Origin: Pinus tabuliformis
Lineage: Eukaryota; Streptophyta; Pinopsida; Pinales; Pinaceae
Assembly: GCA_031772625.1 (NCBI GenBank)
Contig: CM062808.1
Coordinates: forward strand, 471,817,655-471,881,654
DNA length: 64,000 bases
Direction: 5' to 3'
Part shown: piece after piece, positions 10,859-22,955 of the stretch
Position numbering within the stretch: position 1 is the first letter of the stretch
Layout of the letters: each line of letters opens with the position of its first letter
The notes under the pieces: model-generated
Seen by the model: only the letters and a program-made list of their open reading frames with translations
What the model was told of the DNA's origin: nothing
The model's database searches: none
Made by a program: the position numbers and the translations under genes

Positions 10859-11818
10859 TATGAGCGCAGCGGAGGATCTGCTTCTGCCTTTATTGTCTCT
10901 GCTACTTGCTTCATCGCTACCTATTTCTCTACAACTAAATTAGGATCAGGAGATAGAGGGGCATCCATATGGACCTTACACCTAAAAGTAAAAGATATAG
11001 AGATTTGCAAACAACGGGCAGAACAACAAGAGAGGATAAGAGGGATTGAACGGGTAGATGAGCGGCATAATACAATATTAGGTCAATGGAGATATAGTTT
11101 TTACCCTTCATTAGAATATATAAGTCATGGTTCGAGAAATTCCAGGTCGAGATCCAAAGCCATCACCTATAGGGTAGGGGTTCGTTCCTTTTCCATATCC
11201 GGTTAGAGTTCGAGCAGCGAGAGGAAAGGCAGAGGCTTAAGAGGCAAAGGTAGCGTTTATTGCATGGAAAAAAGAGGAAGCATAGAAAAAGCAATAGTTT
11301 ACTCGGTTGAAGCAATAGAGGCATAAATAGAGCTAGTAGCAGACCTCGTGACAAAGAAAGCTATAAGTAACCAATTCAATAGAGGACCCCGTGCTTACAG
11401 GAGCAGCTTACCCCACAACAGAAAAGTGAGAAGCACCAATTTTTGTTTCTCCGGAACCACCAGCAGAGAAAGCAGTGGAAAGGAAGGTAGTAGCAGTTCA
11501 AGATGTAATTGACTAAGTTCCAGCAGCAGATTCAGTGGCAAGGTCTCTAGGCGCAGATCGACGATATTTAGTCCATGTTCGAGAGCATGGATTAAAGCCA
11601 GAAGCAAAGGTAGAGGTAGTGGGCCGTTGATTCAGAACCAACGAGAATTGGTTGCATACCCAGTTTCCTCCGTTCACTCAGATTCAGTTGGAGTTCAAAA
11701 GCTTTTTCCAACATCCGAACCAATTTCAATAATCTTTCTTTTGCTTATCTCCCCGAATAATGGTTATTTCGTATCTTCCAGGGTAGTCATTCAATATCTC
11801 CCCATTTATCTCCCCTAA
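10859..11818 (+). other. Low-stop reading frame of about 320 codons, unrecognised
   Basis: One frame runs from just after a TAG at 10856 to TAA at 11816 with only three stops, TAG 11204, TAA 11324 and TGA 11510; random DNA of this length should hold far more. The first 115 codons have no ATG and read, in part, SAFIVSATCFIATYFSTT, then KVKDIEICKQRAEQQERIRG, a charged helix-like stretch. The later part is Ser/Arg/Lys-rich (RSKGRGSG) and ends with a hydrophobic PISIIFLLLISP stretch. It could be a decayed mitochondrial ORF or a chance product of purine-rich repeats (AGAAGCAAAGG words at 11210-11620). No family recognised. Confidence 0.35.
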
Positions 11819-13780
11819 CCACCCTCTAAGATGAGGAGAAATGGATTGATGTATTATTCGACACATTATTACATATATATAAGGATAGTTGGCATATCAG
11901 CCCACCAGCTAGTGAGAGATTCCCATGCATACAGCATCAGTCATGGTTTTCACCAATGAAAGTGGTACTTTCCCCTTATTGACTATGCTCAGGGAAAGGC
12001 CTGATAAGCCCAACAATAAATCAGGCTTACGGTAAGGGATAAGCCTGCCTAGGCAACTGTCGTTCTTTTTCCATAACTTGAAAATCGAAAGCAACTCATT
12101 CATTCATACGAACATGGTTTGGCCAGGCGGGGAAAGAAATCCCTTCCTTATCTCATAGTTAGGACCCAGGCTTCTCGGTTATACCCCTACGCTTTTTTTG
12201 ACCCATTCATTCCTCTCCTTGTCAGTCGAGTCACTAATGTACCTGAAAAAAATGTCATTTGGGAAGGATAAACATAGTTCTTTGGGGGAAGGGAAGTTAT
12301 TAGGTGTTTAAGGAGGGTTCTTATGTGGAGGTTAAGGGGCCTTTGTTAGTAGTAAAGTGGTTTTAATGAGGGGCCAAGGTTCGTAGTCAAGTGTGTTTAC
12401 TGAGGGGGCAGGCAGGCCTTTGTGATTATGTGGGTTAAGAGTCTCTGGTTGGCGTTTCTGTGAAAACTAACCTCCTTTCAGTCGGTCTTCGGGAGATAGA
12501 TAAAGACTGAAGAGTGTATGTCCTCAAGCCCAAGATTTCGTTCTAGGAATTGAAGTTTCGTGTTAGACATACCACTGCGCTAGGCCAGTTACAATATAGA
12601 AACCTTAGGATAGGGCCAAGATTCTTGATTGAAAATTAGTGGGTAGTCACCCTAGCTTGGTCACTAAGAAAAAATCCCAGTTGTAACAACCCAAGGCATA
12701 GGAAAGGACTAACTATCCTGCCCTAGGAGAGTACGTTATCTCCCGCCAGAGGCCGAGCCCATTAGGGAGGAGATTTGACCTTTGTAGCTTTTAGTTAGAA
12801 CCTTACCATGAGTGTCCTCCGGAGGCCGAGCCAGTCCAGCTGTTGCTACTACTAGTATGATTATTACAGAGGGAAGATCTTATGCATATTCAGAACAACG
12901 GTCCAAGTTAGATCTTATTTGATTCGAAACGGTATAAGTTAGATCTTATTTGATTCTTTATATTGCCTATGGAGGATGACAGGGAAGAAGAAGAACTGAC
13001 TTACTTCTAGTCACCCAGAACCTTAGGACCTACCACATGAGCTGAGCCTAGACTATATACGAGATTTTGCAATCACTGGATTACGAGATATTGATTGGCC
13101 TAGGATTACTTGGACATTTTCACATCCCGGAGCACTTTACATGATGAAACCATTCCCGATCAATGGACCACATGCTCGGATCACTGGTGCTTGAATGAGA
13201 GATAGCATATGACCTCCATTGCTATTCATTATACGACATCAGAGGATGAGGGCAGCTCAACAGACTGACTTAGACGGTTACAGATACATGCCTCGTACCA
13301 CATGACCAAGAACCATTTATAGATACGGGTTGCGGGTCCTACATAACAGAATAGAATAGATTCACCGTGTCACCATACATAACAGAATATATTCATTGTG
13401 TCACCCGTAGATATTACAGTCAGACAGGGATCTTAATACTGTTGTTCAGAGAGACCTAATGCTTGTCTATTATAGTATGATAGATAATATTTATACTTTT
13501 TGAGAAGTAAGGGGGCAAATTCCGAAGTGAGCTATTGGAAAGAAGAAAAGGCAGACTACTGCTAGGGAGTAAAGAAGCAGAGAGAGATTTCCCCTTATTA
13601 TTATACAAACCAAAGGTGCGAAGCCGCCAGAGAAGAAATAGGAGGGGCAATTTTATTCCCCTTTCACAAGTTGCCTACATTGGAAAACCTATATTTGGGG
13701 CGCCGCCAAACCTATATTTAGGGCAAAGACGTATTTTAAGGGTAAAGGACCCTCGGCACTAGGGCGATAGATCTCGGTTC
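11819..13780. other. Mitochondrion-like DNA, continued, no gene identified
   Basis: Even base composition, many CCTTAGGA, GGCCGAGCC and TAGGGCC words. Short frames on both strands carry no recognisable domain. The boundary with the spacer that follows is approximate. Confidence 0.35.
12905..12956 (+). repeat. 21-bp perfect direct repeat, 31-bp period
   Basis: AAGTTAGATCTTATTTGATT plus C is present at 12905-12925 and 12936-12956, with ten different bases between the copies. Confidence 0.9.
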
Positions 13781-14980
13781 GCAAACGGACAAGAAGAAAT
13801 CGACACCTGGATCGAGTGATTGAAACCTGTCATCGAGTGATCGACAGCATCAACTAGCGGGAATGGGCACCTGCTGGGAATCATTTCATATTGGATGACC
13901 GGACAATGACTGGCTGATAATGAGCTGCTATCGGTTGGCTGGAAATGACCAGCTGTACTTACTTCTTTTGATGATAGGGGCTGCTATTGGCGTGCCCTCT
14001 CGACTGGCTGTCAATACCCCTTTGGCAACCTCCTGCCTATGATACAGGCTATGCTCGGCTAGTCCTCCTGGCTATTCTTTATGGCGCTAGACCCTCTGGC
14101 TATGATCAACGATGATCGGTGTCTATCTATGATCGATAAGCAATGACTGGCTATCGTAGTTCAAACAAACCATTCATCTGCAAAATATCTGTCATCCATT
14201 TTGACCATCCCTGAGTCAGTCCTTGCCAAATATTTTTCTTCAAAACTTGATCTATGATTTCATGTTGTGGGCTTGCCTACGACAGATCGCTTTCTATCGA
14301 CTTCAGCTCATTATCTAGAAAGATGATCTAGAAATCATTAATACCTTGAAATCTGCATGCCCTAATGATAGGTTTCTTGCCTTTGACGATAAGTTGCATC
14401 ATTGAACTTTGATCAAAGGATTCTATGACATGTTCGACATCAGCTCATTTATTCACATTTCATGTATTGTACTGAGTACTTTGAGAGCCATTGAAATTAC
14501 TGGTGGTTTCTCTCACACTTGTTAACATTTCACATCATTAACTGGTAATCAAGTGGTTTCTACCATGTTCGACTTTGACACATTCATTCACATGGATAGA
14601 ATCGTACTAGTTCGGGAAGCAGAAATCAAGACCCTGGATCTAGTTTCTACCATGAAGGCTACGAGGAATTTTTTTATTCATTATACAGTGGACTATTCAT
14701 AAATATATGGTTGCGCCCACACTGTGTCTACATATGTCCATACTCTTGATGTATTACAAAATCATTCCTGTATCAGAACAGTTTAGTCAGCTTTCTAGTC
14801 AATTTTGATTTGAGTATGGAAACGCCTACCTCAGTGATGATATGTTCACATATATATATTTTGCATTGACTCTTTTTACAGGTTCCAACTGGGGTGTCCA
14901 CACGATGATCCTTGAAAAGATAAAGTACTTCACTCTTCATAGATGGAAAACTCTATCTTCATCTATTACAGACTTTGCAC
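13780..14980. other. Probable 3' internal non-coding part of a degraded LTR element
   Basis: No coding frame. The first part has recurring TCGAGTGATCGA, GACTGGCTG and CTATCGG words; similar GATGACAGGTTT-type sequence is near 4755-4815. The stretch ends in a polypurine tract next to an LTR start, so at least its right part should be the 3' internal region of that element. Confidence 0.4.
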
Positions 14981-14983
14981 TTT

Positions 14984-14993
14984 AGGGGGAAAT
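14984..14993 (+). promoter_or_regulatory. Polypurine tract of the 3' LTR at 14995
   Basis: AGGGGGAAAT lies directly before the LTR start, as expected for the plus-strand primer of reverse transcription. It shows the LTR is a 3' LTR or a remnant of one, not a simple solo LTR. Confidence 0.65.
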
Positions 14994-14994
14994 C

Positions 14995-16020
14995 TATTGC
15001 ACAAAAAATTGTCACCTTGACATTCTGCAATTTGTGTGAGTCCATTACCACTCATACTTTCCTCCTTTGCAAGTCTTAAGCCTCAGTTCCTCATATCAAA
15101 CCTTGAAAATATTAGCAAGCCCTCAAAAGTCTCTAAAACTTTGGTTCTGCACTTTCTCTTTGCATTACCTACGGTCTCGCACCTAATGGTCATGTCTCCT
15201 GTGCACCTGACCGCTCTCTCTTTGTGTTATATGTGCGGACCCTTGTAAAAGTTAAAAAGGCGCAAGTATATTCTTAAAAACTCACTTTGATTCATTTCTA
15301 GAAGCTTCTAGAAGGAATCTTGAGGTTCCAAGTTCGCTCCCTTAAGGTTCATGCATCCCATTCCTTAAGGAGCTTATCCCTTTGAAGGAGGACTCTATCC
15401 CTTCATAGGTGGACCTGTAACCTCCTTCCTCTGCACTATAAAATGAAGCATTGGGCTAGTTACTAGGGAGGTAGAAAGCTGAATGTTTTTAAGGTGAAAT
15501 GTTGCTAGAACTTAGTCTTCTTTAGTTGAGTTTTTATGAGGAGAGATTACATACCTCTAAGATCTCATTTGGAAGATTGCAAGGCTTGTCAAAGTAAAGG
15601 AAATTCCTGTTTTGGACCCCAGGAAGAGCTTGTTCAACATCAAGGCTGAAAGGTTGTAAGGTTCTTCTACTTCAAAGTTAATATAAATAAGTTTGTTTTT
15701 CTAAATAAGTTGTTGTTTTATGGTTTATTTTATGGATTCCTTGATCACCATAATGGACATGATTTATGATATTAGCTATGCAGGTTCCATTTGATGTTTT
15801 CTTGTTTGTGCTTGCAGGTTCTTAAAAGGAAACTCTTTCGGACAGTTGAAGGACGGCTACTACAAACTAGCATTGGACTTAAGGTAGGGTCTTAACACCT
15901 CTATAGTTTTTATTTATGAATCACATATGTTTAGAGAAAGATAGATTTGTTTGTATGCTTTTTGCTAGACTATCCTCTGATACTAGGGAGATCAGCCTTG
16001 TCTGCAAGATTGATTTATCC
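14995..16020 (+). mobile_element. Diverged 3' LTR of the E4 family
   Basis: The copy aligns along its whole length with the E4 LTR (55761-56814). Shared landmarks in order are the start TATTGCACAAAAAATTGTCACC against TGTTACACTAAAAAATGTCACC, the CTTCTAGAAGG/ATTCTAGAGG region, the TATA box at 15437 (CACTATAAAATGAAGCATTG), TGAGGAGAGATTAC, GCTTGTCAAAGTAAAGGAAA, the CAG|exon|GTAGG block at 15816-15885, and TTTAGAGAAAGAT. The right end is degraded near TTGATTTATCC, so its exact limit and any target duplication cannot be read. Confidence 0.8.
15437..15443 (+). promoter_or_regulatory. TATA box in the LTR
   Basis: CACTATAAAATG is in the same LTR position as the E4 TATA box at 56228. Confidence 0.65.
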
Positions 16021-16640
16021 AGCCAACAATCACCGATGTCGCATATGGTGACGATCTTTAAAAAATCATTGTTGTAAGTTTATATAGTGATGGTCCTTTA
16101 AGGTTTGTTACCAAAGCCATTTTCAATGACACTTTTGGTGAGGGTCGTTAATGGCTCGTCACTAATTCTCTCTTTGGTGACACTTTTGGTGAGGGTCGTT
16201 AAAGGATCATCACTAATTCTCTCTTTGGTGACACTTCTAGAGATGATCTTTTATTGACCCTCACCAATGATATTTTTGGTTACTTTTGGTGACGGTCAAA
16301 AACTGTTCATCATCATTGATCATCCCAATGAGTTTTTGATGAAACTATGTACCTATTACTATATTTTTTGTCAAAATATAATGATTTAAGACCATTGTGG
16401 TGGAGTCTTTTTCATTATGTGTCCAAGGTCATAGTGGTTATAATAGTCAATCAATTTTCTAAGAAGTAATTAGTGTGTATCATTTCCCTCAAGTCATAAT
16501 AATATAGTCTTCCTATGAATCAACACATGATTCATCTCTATTAGGTTTATTATCTAGCAAATTTTCTTTAAATAAAGTTCCACTAGTGTGTGTAGGAACT
16601 ATATTATTTAATACATAATCAAGCTCTGTCAATTCTATGA
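16020..16640. other. Non-coding; GGTGAC-rich repeats then AT-rich DNA
   Basis: The left part holds repeated GGTGACGGTC / GACCCTCACC words in both orientations, as seen in MITE-like or CACTA/Mutator-like end sequences, but I find no defined inverted termini. The right part is AT-rich with nothing recognisable. Confidence 0.4.
16128..16245 (+). repeat. 51-bp tandem repeat, about 2.3 copies
   Basis: The word GACACTT recurs at 16128, 16179 and 16230, a constant 51-bp step. The unit contains TTTTGGTGAGGGTCGTTAA and CACTAATTCTCTCTTTGGT. Confidence 0.85.
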
Positions 16641-17410
16641 ATGAGAGAGACCTAGCACTCCTCAACACTCATGGCACACCTTTACATGCTTTGGAATAGT
16701 ACACTAACATTCCTTGGCACCTTGCATGTCTTGGAACATTTTTGTACTTGGAACATCTTTGTACCTAGAACATCATTCCATGAGTAGGACGTCCAAGCAC
16801 ATGTTGGCATGCCATAGCATAGCATAGCACTCCCCTATCATGTGTTGGCATTCCTATAGTCCCTAGCATGGCCTGGAACTCCTTGGCATAATATTTCATT
16901 GACAAACATTAACACTTGGCATAGATTGGCACTTGGCATGTATTGGAACGTATTATTAGTGTGCTTAGCATGCCCCTTTTGAAAAAGATAAAGTCCCAAC
17001 TTATTAACCCTCTTATGTGCTCATTTCCTTGCATTTTATCTTGGTTATTCCTTTTGTTTCCTTAAAACTCCTTGACACATATTAGCATACTCTCGCACCC
17101 TGCACATCCTAGCATGTCTTAGCACTTGGCATGCCTTGGCACTATTTGGCACATGTTAGCACACCCCGGAACTACCTACCACATTCTAGCACTTCTTGAT
17201 ATTCCCTAGCATGCCTTACCCATGCTTAGCATACCTTGTCACTCCCTCCTTAGCATGAAAACTAGCACTGATTGACACTCCCCGACACACCCTCATATTC
17301 ATTCACTTCCATGCATTTTGACCTAGTTCTCCCTTGCGTTGTCCTAGTACTCCCTAACACTCCTCAGCATGCATTGGGACTCTCTAGCACACCTTAGCAC
17401 TCATAAGTGA
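16640..17410 (+). repeat. Degenerate TTGGCAC / CCTTAGCAC minisatellite, left block
   Basis: Words such as CCTTGGCAC, CACTTGGCAT, CCCTAGCATG and CATTCACTTCCATGCATTTTGACCTAG follow each other with no coding frame. The block matches 24940-27475 in vocabulary and orientation. Confidence 0.8.
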
Positions 17411-18070
17411 AGAATGAAACTTATAACCAATGTTACCAGACACGGAATAGACAATAAATTGGTGAGGCAAAAGAGCTAAGAGTTTTAATCAGATTGGGGA
17501 AAAATCGTCAAAAAATCGGGAAAAAATCATTGAATTCAATAAATAAAAATATACACATATATTGAATTAAAAAAAAAAAAAAAAAGATTTTTCATTGATA
17601 TTCAGTAAATCCATGTCCAAACAGTTAATAATATCAATAGATTTCCAAAATATCATGAATGAATAAGCATCTCATATATGTTATGAGTCCAAACATGATC
17701 CAAAGTATTGAGTCATGACTCCTAACTAGTGACTACATAGAACTAGAAGCAACTGCTTATAAAAGTTTACAAACAACTACATACTAATTAGAAAAAAACC
17801 AGTAACTAAGAGTCTAAGACTCTTAAGAGTGAGAACTAGAAGTGATTCCTCGCACTCCTTCACTTGCTTGACTAAGTTCTTCATGTTGTGTAGGCTTAAA
17901 AGAGGAGCCTCCTCTAATTGGACCCAATCTGTTGCATTTGTAGTTTTCAAATCTATCTATTCAAGGTCTATTGGCGAATGATCCAAACCGATCATTATCA
18001 TGAGACATTGAAATGTGAATTTAAGTTTGACTTTGAACTTTAAAGTTTAAAATTTAAATTGAAATTCAGA
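17410..18070. other. AT-rich non-coding DNA
   Basis: A poly(A) run lies near 17569-17585. No gene seen. The right edge adjoins the 3' end of the hAT-like pseudogene on the opposite strand. Confidence 0.5.
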
Positions 18071-18074
18071 TTAT

Positions 18075-20314
18075 GAAACCTTCAAATTCAAGTTCTCACC
18101 TAGTATTTGCTTCTTGCGAAGTCGTAGACTGTAATGGAAAAATACAAGGTCATTTAAGCACTTTTGTGTCAATCGGTTGTGCTTCTTAGAATGTATTCTC
18201 TCAAATATGCTCCAATTGCACTCACAACCTAAAGCACTGCATGTTTCATTTAATATTCGAATGGCGAATCTCTTCAAATCTGGTGTATCACTACAAAAGT
18301 ATTGCCACCAAAGACCTAGAAAGTGGCAAGGGTTTGTGAGTAGACGTACTAAATACTAAATAGTAAAAGCTTAAAAATACAACAAAATTTAATAAAACAT
18401 TTAACATACAAAATAAAATTTAAACAAATTTAATGAATTGATGAAGCCTTCAAGCCTCAAAGGGTACCTAGCAACATCTTACACCTTTCGCATATAACAT
18501 TGGTATAGGAAAATAATCTAGCTGGTGCTCTCTAATCCTATGGTTGGGAAAATACACGACTTTGAAATTCTAGATCAGGGAAGCACCTTTCCATGCATGT
18601 CATAATTCCTCTGAGAACCTCCCCATCCTCATTAAATTTTCTCTTATCATAAAAATACTGTGGGTTTAAGAAGTACCTAGCAGCATGTAAGGGGGAATGC
18701 AATTTCCTATCCCAACGTGCATCAATAATGTCCCAAAGAGGCATATACTTTGCCTCCTCATCCCCATATCTTCTTTTGATGACCTCCTTTGCGAGATCCA
18801 TTGCCTCATAAATGTAACCCATAGCGGGTTTGTCACCATCAACCATCCTGAAAGTTCAATTTAAATAAATATGAAACATTGAAAATAAAAAGAAGCTTGA
18901 AATGAAATTTAAAACATGAAAAAGTTCAAAGAATTGAAGTACCTGAGAACTCTAACAAGGGACTCCATCACAGTAATAATCTCTTCGGCGTCTTTCCAAA
19001 AACCGTCATTAAACACAAGTGCAACAACTTCAATGCCTTCAAGGGTCTTGGAATGTTTAGATACCATCCACTCAGGTCCCAAGAACATCCTCTTCATATT
19101 TATCTTTTTCTCAACCACAAATTACAAAGATATGAAATTTGTTGCAAATCTAGTCACTGTAGATCAAACAATTTCTTTACCTTCAATGTATTTTATCATG
19201 GTTTTTAGGACAATAGTGTGGTTGTATAGGTATTTGGTTATGGATTTTTCTGTCTCCACAACCTCATGTGTCCAATGAAGCTTACCAATGTCCTCAAGCA
19301 TTAAATATATTCAATGGGCAACACAATAGGCCCAAAAAGTAGTGGGGTGCCTAATCTCAAAAAGTCTACCAACAACCATATAATTAGTTGCATTTTTGGT
19401 GACAATTTGTACAACATGTTCTTCTCCCACTTCTTGAACGACTTCCTCCATCATTTCACAAATAATTTGTGCAGTCTTAACCTTGTCTAAAGCATCCAAT
19501 GATTTGAGAAACATTGTACCTATTAGACAAGATACACGGAGATTTATTAAAGTTCTATTCCTATGATCTGTCCATCCATCACTCATGATGGTGCACCCTA
19601 TTTCTACCCATGATGAATGAAACTCAGATAGCAAAAGCATGACATATTCAACACTTTCTAATAGAAAATTTGTCATAATGCTCTTTTATGAAGGGGATTT
19701 GAACCTTGAACCTGCAACAACAATTGCATCAATCATAGCTTGCCAATAAGGACTTATGGCACAGTGGAAAGGTATGTCAGAATAGTACCAAAATTTAGCA
19801 ATGGTCTTCCTAATTGCCTCACTAAGGATATTTTTTTTCTAACCAGTGGTATCTAGGGTAGGTTGGGAACTGGGTTTTTTGCAGGGAGAAAAAGGGTGTT
19901 TATGTTTCCACCTCCAATGTTGAATGCAAAAGGATTCATTTGGCCTTGAGTTTGACTTGGACTTGGAGGCATGTGTGGGAAACTTGGGAACTGCATTGAG
20001 GATTCAATAGAGGGAGATGACAATGGGGTAGTGGAAGAAAAATTGTCAACTCCAGGAGTTCCTATTTCTTTTTTCTGCTTTTCTTTCTTGGCATTATGCT
20101 GGCTCAACATATCAATGGCCAAGGTTGCTTGGTGCTTGGAATTTTCATCAACATTTTTGCAAAGACCTATATCTTGGTTGGGTATTTGTGCAAGGTGGAA
20201 CTTGAATCTATAAATGCCTCCACTACATTTTTCTTTGCAAAATTTACAAAGGAGCTTAGGGTCTCCAAGAATCTTGTCACAGTAAGGCCAAGCAAAGTCC
20301 TTCTCCCTCAGCAT
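18075..20314 (-). pseudogene. hAT-superfamily transposase with BED finger, DUF659-like core and hAT C-terminal domain, broken
   Basis: Reading leftward from ATG 20314, the N-terminus has a BED-type zinc finger (FAWPYCDKI, LLCKFCKEKCSGG, RFKFHLAQ). A Pro/Ser/Gln-rich linker follows to about 19853. After a TAG, the DUF659-like core begins with FHCAISPYWQAMIDAI, IMSDGWTDHRNRTLINL and QIVTKNATNYMVVGRL, ending near 19311. Then MFLGPEWMVSKHSKTLEG (19118-18909), DKPAMGYIYEAMD and WDRKLHSPLHAARYFLNP (18846-18538). The C-terminal dimerisation motif LKRFAIRILNETCSALGCE, NWSIFERIHSKKHNRL is at 18290-18075. Frame breaks and stops separate these blocks; some may be introns. Such proteins cut and paste hAT DNA transposons. 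I could not find terminal inverted repeats, so a domesticated gene relic is not excluded. Confidence 0.85.
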
Positions 20315-20399
20315 TATTGTTGTTTTGGACTTGTGTTTAAATTGCAGCTTCTATTTATATTTGGAGTTGTGCCTTATATTTAATTTGGCTCTTGTAAAA

Positions 20400-22950
20400 G
20401 ACAATAAAAAATTAAAATTAAACATGCCATATATAACTTCGCAAAAAAGAGGGTTGGTTTTAAAGGATATGAGGTTTTGTTAAGGATCAAAGAGGAGTAT
20501 GTCCAACAACACAAGCACATTTCGACCTAATATCTCATTATGACCTTGAAACACAATTAGGTATATATGAGGAAATTCTACCTAATGGAAATATTGTCAA
20601 CATATATTGCATTGTAATCTTGAATTTTCAAGTTCATTTAGCATAAGAAAATTGAATCAATATATTAATAACAGATTCTAGAAGAACAAAAATACCCAAA
20701 GTTGTGAATGCATGGTTAAAGCCATTAGAGTCAATAATACATCAACCAAGGAAGGAATGCTTGATGACTTGGCCGGTGGTTAGTATGAAACCATTTCTTA
20801 GTGCATTTTTAAAATCTATTTAAGCCCCATTTATAGGGTTGAAAATTCATAACCAAAGGAATACACCGAACATTCGATTTATGAACATTGAAACTTGAAA
20901 CTTGCCATTGAAAAAGACATTGAAACTTCAATATAGTAATATACCTATTATTTAAGCCAAGTGCCAATGTACCTCGATTGTTGAATAGTGAAGTGGCCAA
21001 GCCTGAAGGTAACACATGCTGAAGGTGACCCGCGACTACTGAAGGGTCGATTTGGAGTATGGATAGAGCACATGCTCATGACTGCCCGATATGGAGTCTC
21101 AACTTAGGCTTACACTAGCGGTTCCTTGATATGGAGTCTAGACTATGTAATAGTGAGTAGTGATTGATTTTTGAAGGTCTCAATGTATGAGTTGCGGGCC
21201 TGAGAAATGATAAATAAATTTTTGAATGACTGACGTTTACTTTTTAGCAATGCAGCATACCTAAACTTGAAAAACTCGTGCTCGTCGAGTCAAGGCTAAA
21301 ATCGAATAAATTGGAATCAATCGTAAGAATATTCTTTAATCGGCAAGTTGCAAGTCAAACTTGCATTAACCACAAGTTAAACTTGGTCAACGTGAGTTTA
21401 ACTCACAAAGATTTGGATCAAATTGTTTGGAGAGTGAGTAGATTCTGACTCGTGATTAATCACGATTGATCGGTGAGTCCTGTTTCACTGCTTGTAACTG
21501 AAATATGAATTGAAAATAGGAGATCTTACAATTGAACCTAATTGTGATTTTTCTAAACTGAAATTGGCCCATCAGCATCATTTCTATTTGCGGCTAGGCA
21601 CATCAATGTAAGAGATTCATTTTAAATCAGGTTCATGGAGAAAATATTTTATGGAAGATGTTTGTTTTATGTCGAGGAAGACATAGTAATATTTTTTATT
21701 AAATTTGAATAACAATAGTATCTAGTTTGTATCTCCCATATCTCATTATTTTTATCTTCTATACTCATACAGAAAGTGGGGTAATAGTGTACATGTAGCA
21801 TCAAGCTCCACTCCTTTTAATCCAAAGTTCTACATGCAAACCTTTGTGTCACTTGTGTCGCAAAGCCTTTGCTATAGGGTGTGGAGTTAACACCTACCTC
21901 TACATGACAAAAGCTACACATACCTTTTGACTTGGTTTTTTCATATTTCGTCCATTCTTTGTGTGGTCTGGGACAATAAGCTCCACATACCTTTTTTTCA
22001 TACCTCTATGTGAGTATAACTTTGCACATTTTCTTTACTTCAACCAATACAAAAGCATTTGTGAGCTTCTTTCAAGGAATGAATGCATGCTTCAATCATG
22101 CAAATTAGCTAAGTTTCTAAAGAAAAAAATAACCACGGAGTTAGCCTTTGCCATTTCAAATATGTTATGATTCTATTGAGAGTTTTTTAGAGATAATTAT
22201 TAACTAGCCCTCTACTTTTCCCTTTTTCTTAATATAAACTGCATCTCTTATTACATTTCTAATCAAGAGATTTACATCAAATACTGGATCAAAGGGCCAA
22301 GGACTTTTCATAAATGCTTCCCTGTCCAATAGAAGAATAAATGGTCAACATGTCAGCTTAGCTCCAATTTCTTGGGAATTAATAATTGTTCTGAAAAATG
22401 ACTACTCTTGTTTGAATCTAGAACTATTTAATCTTTGAAAATGGATTTTCCTCTAAATTGATCATGGAAAGGTCCTTATTAAAGGCTTCTCTATATGTCC
22501 TCCACTAGAATAAATGGCTTGTATGTTGAAAAGTATATCAAAGCTCCCTTTTGAAAATCCTGATCATTGCATTGTCACCAAGAGGTCCTCCTTTTCCCCA
22601 AATTGGACCCAAAACAACATTGAGTACTTAATTATGATCCAACCTGAGAAATTTTGATTCACACTACAACTCAAGAGCTATTCAATTTTAAGTGTGATAA
22701 TAGGATTCATCATTCTTTCATTGAATAAGTATATTGTTCTTGAATTTTTCATTTGTGCTTGTAGTATGTGGTACAACCCTTGTTTCATGTGAAAGGGTTT
22801 TTATTCTTGGACTATGACAATGCTAGTAAGATTTAGGACTTTTGTAGTATTTGTACTCCATGATAATTTTGCAAGATGTATGTCCTGTGTGGAAAGAAAT
22901 AAGCATTTAGTTATTACCTCCTAAACTAAAGCATTGTTTCTTTTATTAGG
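20400..22950. other. AT-rich non-coding DNA, nothing recognised
   Basis: No frame with a recognisable motif on either strand. A TGGAGTCT-type word repeats near 21050-21150 (GATATGGAGTCT twice), otherwise no structure. Confidence 0.45.
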
Positions 22951-22955
22951 TGCCA

